Positions 44,858-53,449 of a stretch of DNA of 64,000 nucleotides are shown here, piece by piece. A program made the position numbers and the translations under genes. The stretch covers positions 1 through 64,000 of the forward strand of contig NZ_VCNJ01000019.1 in NCBI RefSeq assembly GCF_005938625.1. The letters run 5' to 3'. The number at the start of each line of letters is the position of its first letter. The stretch's first letter is position 1. A model generated the notes under the pieces. It did no database searches. It was not told where the DNA came from and saw nothing but the letters and a program-made list of their open reading frames with translations. This DNA comes from Pseudomonas fluorescens. GTDB lineage: Bacteria > Pseudomonadota > Gammaproteobacteria > Pseudomonadales > Pseudomonadaceae.

Positions 44858-44945
44858 TGTAGGAGTGAGCCTGCTCGCGATAGCGGTGTGTCAGCCCCGA
44901 ATCATTACCAGACACACCGCTATCGCGAGCAGGCTCACTCCTACA
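44858..44945. repeat. REP-type inverted repeat
   Basis: Arms TGTAGGAGTGAGCCTGCTCG onward and reverse complement, matching the family at 48-136, with the inner GATAGCGGTGTGTC/GACACACCGCTATC segment. Directly after cheV. Confidence 0.88.
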
Positions 44946-45012
44946 GTTATTGCTCTTTGATTCCTGATCAAGCTCGTATAGGGTGGCGTTTTTATTCTCC
45001 AGGGAGCTGTCC

Positions 45013-45819
45013 ATGCTGCGTCTGAGCGCGCTTTATCGTTACCCGTTGAAATCCGGCAAAGTCGATGTGCTGCAGCGCGTCGACCTCGACAAGCTGGGGC
45101 TCGATGGCGACCGACGCTGGATGCTCGTGGACGAGGCCAGCGGCCGCTTCCTGACTCAGCGCGCCGAAGCGAAGATGAGTCAGTTGTCGGCCCTGTGGAA
45201 TGCGCAGGGCGGTTTGACCCTGAGTGCGCCGCAACAGTCTTCCATCGACATCGCCTTGCCGGATAATGACGCCGAACTGCGCGGCGTGACGATCTGGCGC
45301 GATACCTTGCGCGTGCCGGATGCCGGTGATGAGGCTGCGTGCTGGGTCAGCGATTTCATCGGCAAACCGACCCGCCTGGTGCAGGTGCCGCTGGATCGCG
45401 CCCGCACTACGCAAGCCGGCTATGGCAACGATGATGACCGGGTCGCGTTCGCCGATGGATTCCCTTTGTTGCTGATCGGCGAGGCATCTCTGCAGGATCT
45501 TTCGCAAAAAGTGGGACGACCCTTGGAAATGCTGCGTTTTCGGCCAAACCTGGTGATCGAAGGCAGTGAGGCCTATGCCGAAGACAGTTGGAAGCGCATT
45601 CGCATTGGCGATGTCGAGTTCCGCGTGGTCAAGCCATGTTCGCGCTGCATTCTCACCACGATTGACCCGCAAACCGGGGAGCGCAGTGCCGATCGCGAGC
45701 CGCTGGCCACCTTGCAGAAATATCGCGCCGAAGCAGATGGCGCGATGTTTGGGCAGAATCTGGTGAATGACAGTAATGGTCGACTCGAAGTCGGCATGCC
45801 GGTGGAAATCCTCGAGTAA
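45013..45819 (+). CDS. MOSC-domain (YcbX-like) oxidoreductase
   Basis: A 268-residue protein with an N-terminal MOSC beta-barrel (LYRYPLKSGKVDVL, GLDGDRRWMLVDE) and C-terminal MOSC domain with the cofactor cysteine region VKPCSRCILTTIDPQTGE. This is the mARC/YcbX family, which binds molybdenum cofactor and reduces N-hydroxylated compounds. E. coli YcbX has an extra C-terminal ferredoxin domain, absent here, so a separate electron donor is needed. The ATG at 45013 follows AGGGAG. Confidence 0.85.
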   Translation: MLRLSALYRYPLKSGKVDVLQRVDLDKLGLDGDRRWMLVDEASGRFLTQRAEAKMSQLSALWNAQGGLTLSAPQQSSIDIALPDNDAELRGVTIWRDTLRVPDAGDEAACWVSDFIGKPTRLVQVPLDRARTTQAGYGNDDDRVAFADGFPLLLIGEASLQDLSQKVGRPLEMLRFRPNLVIEGSEAYAEDSWKRIRIGDVEFRVVKPCSRCILTTIDPQTGERSADREPLATLQKYRAEADGAMFGQNLVNDSNGRLEVGMPVEILE

Positions 45820-45835
45820 CCCACGCCTGAAACGA

Positions 45836-45871
45836 AAATGCCCGTGTCCTTGGACACGGGCATTTTTTTTA
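45836..45871. terminator. Bidirectional intrinsic terminator
   Basis: AAAATGCCCGTGTCC TTGG-type loop and GGACACGGGCATTTTTTTT: a long stem with A and T tails, between convergent MOSC and ppnP genes. Confidence 0.95.
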
Positions 45872-45890
45872 TCGCGGTGCAACCGTGGGT

Positions 45891-46175
45891 TTAGCCGCGG
45901 TATTCGCACAGGTAAGCGGTGTCGACGGCGACTTTCAGCTGGAACTTGCTGTTGGCCGGAACGTTGAACTGGCTGCCGGCGGCGAAGGTTTCCCAGTCGC
46001 TGCTGTCGGGCAGTTTGACGGTCAGTGCGCCAGACACAACGTGCATGATTTCACGCTGGCTGGTGCCGAATTCGTATTCGCCCGGGGCCATGACGCCGAT
46101 GGTCGCCGGACCTTCAGCGGTGCCAAAGGCGATCGACTTGACGGTGCCGTCGAAGTACTCGTTGACTTTAAACAT
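45891..46175 (-). CDS. ppnP: Pyrimidine/purine nucleoside phosphorylase PpnP
   Basis: A 94-residue cupin-fold protein of the PpnP (YaiE, DUF1255) family, which phosphorolyses several nucleosides. Landmarks are [34 protein letters not shown] and [16 protein letters not shown]. The ATG at 46175 follows GAGGAA. Length matches the E. coli protein (94). Confidence 0.93.
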   Translation of the reverse strand: MFKVNEYFDGTVKSIAFGTAEGPATIGVMAPGEYEFGTSQREIMHVVSGALTVKLPDSSDWETFAAGSQFNVPANSKFQLKVAVDTAYLCEYRG

Positions 46176-46280
46176 GGGCGATTCCTCGAAAAGGGCTGAA
46201 AAATGGAGGCGGCCAGTATGCACAAGGCTTTCAACGCCGTCACCTGCCCGGCGTCTGTCCAGTGAGTTCTCGAATTGACC

Positions 46281-46823
46281 CTAGAGTGGCAACACCAAGG
46301 GTAACAATCGCGCGGTGTTGCGCGCATCCTCCAGCGCCCGATGCTGTTGACCGCTGAACTGCATGCCAGCCAGTTGCAGTGCGCCGTTGAGGCCCAGCGG
46401 CCGTTCGAGGCGCCGAGCCTTGGCGAAGCGTTGTTTGAGGTTCATGTGCGGCACCTTGCTCAATCCACTGTCGATTTGCAGACGCCGCCATTCCTGCAAC
46501 AACTGCTTGCGGTCGTAATCGCCCCAGCTGGCCCAGCCTTCGAGGCGCGACTGATGCTGCGCGAGCCAGCGTTCGAACGCCGGCCAGACTTCGGTCAACG
46601 GCTGCGCCGTGTCGATATTGGCCTGGGTGATGTGTGTCAGTTCACGACAAAATGGCGTAAGCAACGGCCGCCGCGTCGGTTTGACGAAGCGCTGGAAATG
46701 ATCCTGCTCGCGCCCGGCGCGATCGACCAGTGTGGCGCCGATCTCGATAATTTCCATTTCGGTGACCGGCCAGCCACCCTCATCGGTGGTGGCTTCCAGA
46801 TCTATGACCAGCCAGTGAGGCAT
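46281..46823 (-). CDS. DEDDh 3'-5' exonuclease
   Basis: A 180-residue RNase T/DnaQ-superfamily exonuclease of the ERI1/KapD-like type. Catalytic residues are in VIDLEATTDE (Asp, Glu), WASWGDYDRKQL (Asp) and HRALEDARNTARLL (His, Asp). The substrate is unknown; a KapD-like or general exonuclease role is possible. It lies downstream of atuF on the same strand, after 70 bp, but its family has no link to terpene catabolism. Confidence 0.85.
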   Translation of the reverse strand: MPHWLVIDLEATTDEGGWPVTEMEIIEIGATLVDRAGREQDHFQRFVKPTRRPLLTPFCRELTHITQANIDTAQPLTEVWPAFERWLAQHQSRLEGWASWGDYDRKQLLQEWRRLQIDSGLSKVPHMNLKQRFAKARRLERPLGLNGALQLAGMQFSGQQHRALEDARNTARLLPLVLPL

Positions 46824-46893
46824 CGCAGGGTTCCTGATTTCCGCGTTCTGATAACTCAGAGCGTAGTCAAAACCCGCATGCGTGTGTGGGCGA

Positions 46894-48855
46894 CTACTCG
46901 ACCTGCAACAGAACCTGACGATTTTTTACCTGATCGCCAACCTTGACCTGCACCCGCTTGAGCACGCCGTCGATGCCGGCCTTCAGCGGATGCTCCATTT
47001 TCATTGCCTCCAGCACCACCAGCAACTGACCCTTCCTGACCGTGCTGCCTTCGCTGACCAGTACGTCGACGATGGCACCGTCCATCGGCGCTTTCAGGGT
47101 GCCGGAGCTGACGCTGGTCTGACTGTCGATCACGGCATGAGTTCGATCCTCCAGACGCAGACTGCCGGGGTGGGTAAACAGCCAGAGTTGTGCGGCATCC
47201 AGGCGATAGGCATGGCGCTGGCGTAGACCGTCGGCTTCCAGTGTCACCGACTGCGTATCGTGGGCGATAAGTTTCAATTCAAGCGTGCGTTCGGCCACCT
47301 GCACCGTGAACGCGCCTTGCGCCTGCGGGAGCAGTTGCACGGTCCAGTTTTGATCGTCTAGGCCGAGGCGATAGTGCAGCGGCACACTGGCGTTGTTGCG
47401 CCAGCCAGTGAGCGGAGCGCGGTGGGAGAGGGCGCTGGTTTGATAGAACAGCACCGTTGCAATCGCCAGTTGCTCGGCATCGGGAATGTAACGGTGCAGG
47501 CAGGGGTGATCGCTGAAATGCTGCGCAATGAAGGCGGTACTGAATTCACCGCTGATGAACTGCGGATGTTGCAACAGGCTGGCGAGCAGGCGCTGATTGC
47601 TTTGCACCCCGAGCAGCACCGTGTCTTGCACCGCGCGCAACAGTTTGCGCCGGGCCTCTTCGCGGGTAGCGCCGTGGGCGATCAGTTTGCCGAGCATCGG
47701 GTCGTAAAACGCGCTGACCGATTGCCCTTCAAGCAGACCATGATCGATTCGCGCGCCGTGCTGTAGCGCTGGTGCCCACGCCTCGACACGGCCTGTTTGC
47801 GGCAAGAAATCCTGTGCAGGATCTTCGGCGTAGAGGCGCACCTCCATTGCGTGTCCGTTGAGTTGGACCTGATTCTGAGTCAGTGGCAATGGCTGCCCCT
47901 CGGCGACCAGCAATTGCCACGCGACCAGATCCAGCCCTGTAATCAGTTCAGTCACCGGGTGCTCGACTTGCAGACGCGTGTTCATTTCAAGAAAGTAGAA
48001 CTGCCCATGCGCATCGAGCAGAAATTCCACGGTGCCTGCGCCGACGTAGTTGACTGCGCGCCCAGCCTTCAATGCTGCTTCACCCATGGCCTGACGCAAC
48101 TCGGCAGTCATCACCGGGCAAGGCGCTTCTTCAATGACTTTCTGGTGGCGACGCTGGATCGAACAGTCGCGTTCGCCGAGATAGATCAGGTTGCCGTGCT
48201 GATCGCCGAACAACTGCACCTCGATATGCCGTGGCTCGATCAGCGCCTGTTCGAGGATCAGTTCGTCACTGCCGAAACCGTTCAGTGCTTCGGAGCGCGC
48301 GGTGCGCAGTTGCGCGGGCAAATCAGCGCCGTTGTCCAGCAGGCGCATGCCGCGTCCACCGCCGCCAGCGCTGGCCTTGATCATCAGCGGGTAGCCGATG
48401 CGTTCGGCTTCACGCACCAGGGTGGCGTCGTCCTGTTCGGCGCCTTGATAGCCGCCGATGCACGGCACGCCGGCCTCAAGCATGGCGATTTTTGACTGGC
48501 GTTTGCTGCCCATCAACTCGATGGCTTCGACGCTCGGGCCGATGAAGATCAGTCCGGCCTGTTTGCAGGCGCGGGCAAATTCGGCGTTCTCCGAGAGAAA
48601 GCCGTAGCCGGGGTGAATGGCATTGGCGCCGCTTCGGTGCGCGGCGTCGAGGATGGACTGGATGTTCAGGTAGGACTGCTGCACGGGGGCGGGGCCGATG
48701 TGTACAGCTTGATCGGCGATTTGTACGTGCAGCGCGTTGGCGTCGGCGTCGCTGTAAACGGCGACGGTGCGATAGCCCATGGCCTGGGCGGTGCGCTGGA
48801 TGCGGCAGGCGATTTCACCGCGGTTGGCGATCAGGATTTTGTGGATGGCGGGCAT
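46894..48855 (-). CDS. atuF: Geranyl-CoA carboxylase alpha (biotin) subunit
   Basis: A 653-residue biotin-dependent acyl-CoA carboxylase alpha subunit. It has an N-terminal biotin carboxylase (KILIANRGEIACRI, GGGGRGMR ATP loop, EMNTRLQVEHPVTE) and a C-terminal biotinyl domain with VVLEAMKMEHPL (Lys biotinylation site). The ATG at 48855 (MPAIHKIL) is the family start. The atuA-atuE neighbours mark it as the geranyl-CoA rather than methylcrotonyl-CoA enzyme (inference from context). A REP repeat separates it from atuE. Confidence 0.88.
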   Translation of the reverse strand: MPAIHKILIANRGEIACRIQRTAQAMGYRTVAVYSDADANALHVQIADQAVHIGPAPVQQSYLNIQSILDAAHRSGANAIHPGYGFLSENAEFARACKQAGLIFIGPSVEAIELMGSKRQSKIAMLEAGVPCIGGYQGAEQDDATLVREAERIGYPLMIKASAGGGGRGMRLLDNGADLPAQLRTARSEALNGFGSDELILEQALIEPRHIEVQLFGDQHGNLIYLGERDCSIQRRHQKVIEEAPCPVMTAELRQAMGEAALKAGRAVNYVGAGTVEFLLDAHGQFYFLEMNTRLQVEHPVTELITGLDLVAWQLLVAEGQPLPLTQNQVQLNGHAMEVRLYAEDPAQDFLPQTGRVEAWAPALQHGARIDHGLLEGQSVSAFYDPMLGKLIAHGATREEARRKLLRAVQDTVLLGVQSNQRLLASLLQHPQFISGEFSTAFIAQHFSDHPCLHRYIPDAEQLAIATVLFYQTSALSHRAPLTGWRNNASVPLHYRLGLDDQNWTVQLLPQAQGAFTVQVAERTLELKLIAHDTQSVTLEADGLRQRHAYRLDAAQLWLFTHPGSLRLEDRTHAVIDSQTSVSSGTLKAPMDGAIVDVLVSEGSTVRKGQLLVVLEAMKMEHPLKAGIDGVLKRVQVKVGDQVKNRQVLLQVE

Positions 48856-48896
48856 GGTGGGTTTCCTGAGGTTTGGCGGTGGATGTGGAGGCCTCA

Positions 48897-48960
48897 TCGC
48901 GAGCAGGCTCACTCCTACAGGGGAACGTATTCCCAAATGTGGGAGCGAGCTTGCTCGCGA
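48897..48960. repeat. Hybrid REP element in the atu operon
   Basis: The left arm is of the TCGCGAGCAGGCTCACTCCT family (as at 48-136) and the right arm is the reverse complement of the TCGCGAGCAAGCTCGCTCCC family (as at 4974-5048); they pair with three mismatches or wobbles. The loop (GGGGAACGTATTCCCAAA-like) resembles that of 10417-10494. It lies between atuE and atuF. Confidence 0.8.
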
Positions 48961-48965
48961 AGCTT

Positions 48966-49763
48966 TCAGGTGGCCCACCGCGGTTTACGTTTTTGCACAA
49001 AGGCCATGGTGCCCTCGATCCCTTCTTCTCCCGCCACGGCATCGCTAAACCACTGCGCCGCCTCATCAAGCAATTCACTCGAAGGCTGCCCGGCACTCGC
49101 CAACAGCAATTTCTTGGTCATGGCATTCGCCTCCGGCGCGCAACACAGCACATGCTGCAACACCTCATCGAGCCGCTCGGCCAGCGCTTGTGCATCCTGC
49201 TCGACAAAATGCACCAACCCCAGACGCCGCGCCTGATGCCCATCGAAACGCGCAGCCGTCAGCGCCAATCGGCGGGTTTCGGTCAGACCGATGCGTTGCA
49301 CCACAAACGGTGCGATCTGCGCCGGCAGCAAGCCGAGGCTGGTTTCCGGCAGGCCGAATTGCGCCTGATGATCGGTAATGGCGATATCACTGACACACGC
49401 CAGCCCGAAACCACCGCCGAGCACCGCGCCTTGCAGCACAGTGATCAGCACTTGCGGTGCGTGCTGCGCTTCTTCCAGCAGAGCCCCGAAGGCGCGATTC
49501 ATATCACGGTAAGCATCAGCGCCCTGAGCGCGTGCGCTGGCCATGTCCTTGATATCGCCGCCGGCACAAAAATGCCCGCCGGCACCGCTGAGCACCAACG
49601 CCCGAACCGCACGGTCATCGCGCACAGCCGCCAGCACCGCGCGCAGTTCGCTGACCATCTGCAGGCTCATCGCATTACGGCCGTGCGGCCGATTGAGGGT
49701 GATGTGCAGCACGCCGCCATGCCGTTCCAGCAACAGCGTCTGGCATTCCGGCAGGCTGCTCAT
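48966..49763 (-). CDS. atuE: Isohexenylglutaconyl-CoA hydratase (crotonase family)
   Basis: A 265-residue crotonase-fold enzyme. Oxyanion-hole segments HFCAGGDIKDM and GAVLGGGFGLACVSDIAI are clear and FGLPETSLGLLPAQI carries the first catalytic glutamate. By position in the atu cluster it hydrates isohexenylglutaconyl-CoA after carboxylation of cis-geranyl-CoA. The ATG at 49763 overlaps the atuD stop (ATGA). Confidence 0.88.
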   Translation of the reverse strand: MSSLPECQTLLLERHGGVLHITLNRPHGRNAMSLQMVSELRAVLAAVRDDRAVRALVLSGAGGHFCAGGDIKDMASARAQGADAYRDMNRAFGALLEEAQHAPQVLITVLQGAVLGGGFGLACVSDIAITDHQAQFGLPETSLGLLPAQIAPFVVQRIGLTETRRLALTAARFDGHQARRLGLVHFVEQDAQALAERLDEVLQHVLCCAPEANAMTKKLLLASAGQPSSELLDEAAQWFSDAVAGEEGIEGTMAFVQKRKPRWAT

Positions 49764-50917
49764 TTCTTTTTCCCCGGCAGAATGCCCATCAGTTTGCAGA
49801 TAATTCCCAGCATGATTTCGTCGGCGCCACCGCCAATCGAGACCAGCCGCACATCTCGATAGGCACGGGCTACCGGGTTGTCCCACATGAAGCCCATGCC
49901 GCCCCAATATTGCAGGCAGCTGTCGCTGACTTCGCGGCCGAGGCGCCCGGCCTTGAGCTTGGCCATCGACGCCAGTCGTGTCACATCCTGACCTTTCACG
50001 TATTGCTCGGTGGCCTGGTAAACCAATGCGCGCAGGCATTCGATTTCAGTCTGCAACTCGGCGAGGCGAAAGTGGATCACCTGATTGTCGATCAGCGCAT
50101 TGCCGAAGGTCTTGCGCTCCTTGCAGTACTCGATAGTGCTGTCGACGCAGTACTCCAGGCCTTTGATCATGTTCGCCGCGCCGAACAGGCGTTCCTCCTG
50201 AAACTGCAGCATCTGCATCATGAACCCGGCGCCTTCGTGGCCGATGCGATTGCGCTGGGGCACGCGCACGTTGTCGAAAAACACTTGCGCGGTTTCCGAG
50301 CTGCGCATGCCGAGCTTGTCCAGGTGCGAGCTGAGGCTGATCCCCGGCGTGTTCATCGCCACCATGATCAGCGACTTGTTGATGTGCGGTTTGTCGTCCG
50401 AGGTGTTGGCCAGTAAACAGATGAAATCAGCGCTCGGCGAGTTGGTGATCCACATCTTGCTGCCGTTGATCACGTAGTCGTCACCGTCCTTGCGCGCGGT
50501 GGTTTTCAGGCCGGCCACATCAGATCCGGCGCCGACTTCGGAAACGCCGATGCAACCGACCTGCTCACCGCTGATCGCCGGTCTCAGGAACTCTTCGCGC
50601 AGTTCATCGGAGCCGAAGCGGGCGAGGGCCGGGGTGCACATGTCGGTTTGCACGCCGATCGACATCGGAATGCCGCCGCAATGGATGGTGCCGAATTCTT
50701 CGGCAGCGACAATCGAATAGCTGTAATCCAGGCCCATGCCGCCGAATTTTTCCGGTTTGGAAATGCCCAGCAAACCGAGGTCGCCAGCCTTGCGGAAAAT
50801 CTCGTGGATCGGGAAGCGTCCGGCCTTTTCCCATTCATCAACGTGCGGATTGATGTCGTGCTCGACGAATTGGCGGACGGTACGGCGCAGGGCTTCGTGT
50901 TCCGGGGTGAAGATCAT
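49760..50917 (-). CDS. atuD: Citronellyl-CoA dehydrogenase
   Basis: A 385-residue acyl-CoA dehydrogenase. FAD- and substrate-binding landmarks include GCIGVSEVGAGSDVAGLKTT, YVINGSKMWITNSPSADFIC and SCLQYWGGMGFMWDNPVARA, RDVRLVSIGGGADEIM near the C-terminus. By cluster position it oxidises citronellyl-CoA to cis-geranyl-CoA. It follows atuC by 30 bp and overlaps atuE. Confidence 0.89.
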   Translation of the reverse strand: MIFTPEHEALRRTVRQFVEHDINPHVDEWEKAGRFPIHEIFRKAGDLGLLGISKPEKFGGMGLDYSYSIVAAEEFGTIHCGGIPMSIGVQTDMCTPALARFGSDELREEFLRPAISGEQVGCIGVSEVGAGSDVAGLKTTARKDGDDYVINGSKMWITNSPSADFICLLANTSDDKPHINKSLIMVAMNTPGISLSSHLDKLGMRSSETAQVFFDNVRVPQRNRIGHEGAGFMMQMLQFQEERLFGAANMIKGLEYCVDSTIEYCKERKTFGNALIDNQVIHFRLAELQTEIECLRALVYQATEQYVKGQDVTRLASMAKLKAGRLGREVSDSCLQYWGGMGFMWDNPVARAYRDVRLVSIGGGADEIMLGIICKLMGILPGKKK

Positions 50918-50947
50918 TGTTATTGTTCTCCGTAGGGTCCGTGGCGG

Positions 50948-52564
50948 TCAGAACCGGCTGACGCCGAAGCTGTTGGGTTGCAGCGTGCGAATGTCGGCTT
51001 CGTGGCAGATGTCCAGCAAATAGCCGAGCAAGGTGCGCGTGTCGCGCGGATCGATCAGCCCGTCGTCCCACAGGTTGGCGCTGCCATAAAGCGCGGTGGA
51101 CTGGCTGTCGAGTTTCTGCGCGGTGACCTGTTCGAGCATGTCGAGCATTTTCGGGTCTGGCGTCATGCCGTCCTTGAGCTGTTTGGCTTCGGTAACGATG
51201 CGCAAGACTTTGCCGGCCTGCGCACCGCCCATCACCGCCGTGCGGCTGTTCGGCCAGGCGAAGATGAAGCGCGGATCGAGTCCGCGTCCGCACATCGCAT
51301 AGTTGCCGGCGCCGTAGGAACCGCCGACCACGATGGTCAGTTTCGGCACCCGCGCATTGGCCACCGCTTGAATCAGTTTCGAGCCGTGTTTGATCACGCC
51401 TTGCTGCTCGGATTCGGTGCCGACCATGAAGCCGGTGGTGTTGTGGAAAAACAGCAGCGGCGTCTGGCTCTGATCGCACAACTGGATGAACTGCGCTGCC
51501 TTGCTCGCACCGTTCGGGGTGATCGGGCCGTTGTTGCCGATGAACCCGCAGGCGCGGCCCTGAATCTTCAATTGGCCGCAAATGGTCTGCTGATCGAACT
51601 CGCCCTTGAATTCGACGAAACAGGATTCATCGGCAGTGCGCGCGATGATTTCGCGCACGTCATAAGGCTTTTTCGGATCGTCGGGGATCAGCCCGAGCAA
51701 CTCGTCGATCGGGTAGAGCGGCTCTTTGTACTGCGGCTCCGGCAACCACGGCAGTTGCTCGTTCCACGGCAGCATACGGAGGATTTCACGCACTTGGCGC
51801 ACGCCGTCGGCATCGTTTTCCGCGAGATATTCAGCCGTCCCGGCGACCTGCGCGTGCATCTCGGCACCGCCCAGTTCTTCGTCGGTGGCGACTTCACCGG
51901 TGGCCGCTTTCAGCAGCGGGGGACCGGCGAGAAACAGCTTGGCTTTGCCGCGCACCACCACCACGTAATCCGACAGCCCCGGCTGATAAGCGCCGCCCGC
52001 CGTGGCCGAGCCGTGCACCACGGTGATCTGCGGCAAACCCATGGCTGACATCCGCGCCTGGTTGGCAAAACTGCGTGCGCCTTCGACGAAAATCTCGGCG
52101 GCGTAATTGAGATTGGCGCCGCCGCTTTCGGCGAGGGTGATCACCGGCAGTTTGTTTTCCTGAGCAATCTGTTGCAGGCGAAGGGATTTTTTCAGGCCGC
52201 TGGGCGAAATGGTGCCGCCCTTGATTGCGCTGTTGTTCGCCACGACCATCGCGCGGATGCCGCAGACATAACCGATACCGGCAATCAGTCCACCACCGGC
52301 CGAGCTACCGTCCTTGTCGTCGTGCAACTTGTAGCCAGCGAGGCTGGCCAGTTCGAGAAACGGCGCGCCGGGATCAAGCAGCAGGTTCAGGCGTTCGCGC
52401 GGCAGCAGTTGCCCGCGTTTGTCGAATTTCGCCTTGGCTTCGGTGGCTTTGTTCAGCAGGTTCTGTTCGAGCTGCTGTACTTGCTCGATGGCCGCGAGCA
52501 TGGCCGTGCGGTTGCGGACGAACGCTTCGCTGTGCGGGTCGAGTCGGGACTGAATCTGCGGCAT
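50948..52564 (-). CDS. atuC: Geranyl-CoA carboxylase beta (carboxyltransferase) subunit
   Basis: A 538-residue carboxyltransferase of the acyl-CoA carboxylase beta family, with GGGLIAGIGYVCGIRAMVVA, ESGGANLNYAAEIF, GSATAGGAYQPGLSDYVVV and GSYGAGNYAMCGRGLDPRFI. It pairs with the biotin subunit AtuF. Start at 52564 is 3 bp past the atuB stop, consistent with coupling. Methylcrotonyl-CoA carboxylase (LiuB) is the close paralogue; the atuA and atuB neighbours decide the call. Confidence 0.9.
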   Translation of the reverse strand: MPQIQSRLDPHSEAFVRNRTAMLAAIEQVQQLEQNLLNKATEAKAKFDKRGQLLPRERLNLLLDPGAPFLELASLAGYKLHDDKDGSSAGGGLIAGIGYVCGIRAMVVANNSAIKGGTISPSGLKKSLRLQQIAQENKLPVITLAESGGANLNYAAEIFVEGARSFANQARMSAMGLPQITVVHGSATAGGAYQPGLSDYVVVVRGKAKLFLAGPPLLKAATGEVATDEELGGAEMHAQVAGTAEYLAENDADGVRQVREILRMLPWNEQLPWLPEPQYKEPLYPIDELLGLIPDDPKKPYDVREIIARTADESCFVEFKGEFDQQTICGQLKIQGRACGFIGNNGPITPNGASKAAQFIQLCDQSQTPLLFFHNTTGFMVGTESEQQGVIKHGSKLIQAVANARVPKLTIVVGGSYGAGNYAMCGRGLDPRFIFAWPNSRTAVMGGAQAGKVLRIVTEAKQLKDGMTPDPKMLDMLEQVTAQKLDSQSTALYGSANLWDDGLIDPRDTRTLLGYLLDICHEADIRTLQPNSFGVSRF

Positions 52565-52567
52565 GGC

Positions 52568-53437
52568 TTACTCCTTGTCCTTGAGGACATCGGGCAGGTA
52601 GGCCCGGTGAAAGCCGTTGAACGACTCACTGTGAGTGGCCTTGTGCAGTGGCCATGCACGGCTGCCGAGGCTGGCCGCGCCATCGATTTTCAGCGTGCTG
52701 CCACTGATGAATGCCGCCGCCGGGCTGAGCAGAAACACGATCGCGGCGCTGACTTCCGACTCGGTGCCGATGCGCTTGAGCGGCACATGTTCACGCAGGG
52801 TCGGAATCACCGCTTTGAACGCGCCTTCGTAAGTGTCCATGCCGCTGGAGGCAATCCAGCCCGGCGCCACCGCGTTGACTCGCACGCCGGCATAACCCCA
52901 TTCAAACGCGGCAGTTTTGGTGAAGTTGTCCATACCCGATCGCGCCGCGCCCGAGTGGCCCATGCCGGGCATGCCGCCCCACATGTCGGCGAGCATGTTG
53001 ACGATGTTGCCGCCGTGTTTGCTCATCGACTGATTGAACACTTCCCGTGCCATCAGAAATCCGCCGACCAGATTGGTGCGCAGTACGGTTTCGAAACCTT
53101 TCTGATTGATCGAAGCCAATGGCGACGGGTACTGGCCGCCGGCATTGTTGACCAGACCATGAATCGGCCCGTGCTCGGCGATCAGCGCCTTGACCAGTTG
53201 TTTCACCGCTTCTTCATCACGGATATCGCAGGCCTTCCAGTGTGCGCGGCAACCGTCCTCGGCAATTTCCGCGGCGACCTTTTCCAGCTTTTCCGGTTTG
53301 CGCCCGACCAGCACCACGTTGGCGCCGAGCGCTGCCAGTTCATGCGCGGTGCAGCGACCGATGCCGCTGCCGCCGCCAGTGACGATGATGGTCTGGCCGC
53401 TGAACAGATCGGCGTTGAAAATCGACGCGTAAGCCAT
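52568..53437 (-). CDS. atuB: SDR-family oxidoreductase AtuB
   Basis: A 289-residue short-chain dehydrogenase with GGGSGIGRCTAHELA (NAD(P) motif), NNAGGQYPSP and a probable catalytic serine-region/GHSGAARSGMDNFTK in place of the usual YxxxK: the expected active-site tyrosine aligns to glycine or alanine-rich sequence, as in 2,4-dienoyl-CoA reductase-like SDRs. Atu context suggests oxidation or reduction in citronellol catabolism, but the exact step is not established. The ATG at 53437 has AGAGG nine bases upstream. Confidence 0.85.
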   Translation of the reverse strand: MAYASIFNADLFSGQTIIVTGGGSGIGRCTAHELAALGANVVLVGRKPEKLEKVAAEIAEDGCRAHWKACDIRDEEAVKQLVKALIAEHGPIHGLVNNAGGQYPSPLASINQKGFETVLRTNLVGGFLMAREVFNQSMSKHGGNIVNMLADMWGGMPGMGHSGAARSGMDNFTKTAAFEWGYAGVRVNAVAPGWIASSGMDTYEGAFKAVIPTLREHVPLKRIGTESEVSAAIVFLLSPAAAFISGSTLKIDGAASLGSRAWPLHKATHSESFNGFHRAYLPDVLKDKE

Positions 53438-53449
53438 GCAAACCATCCT

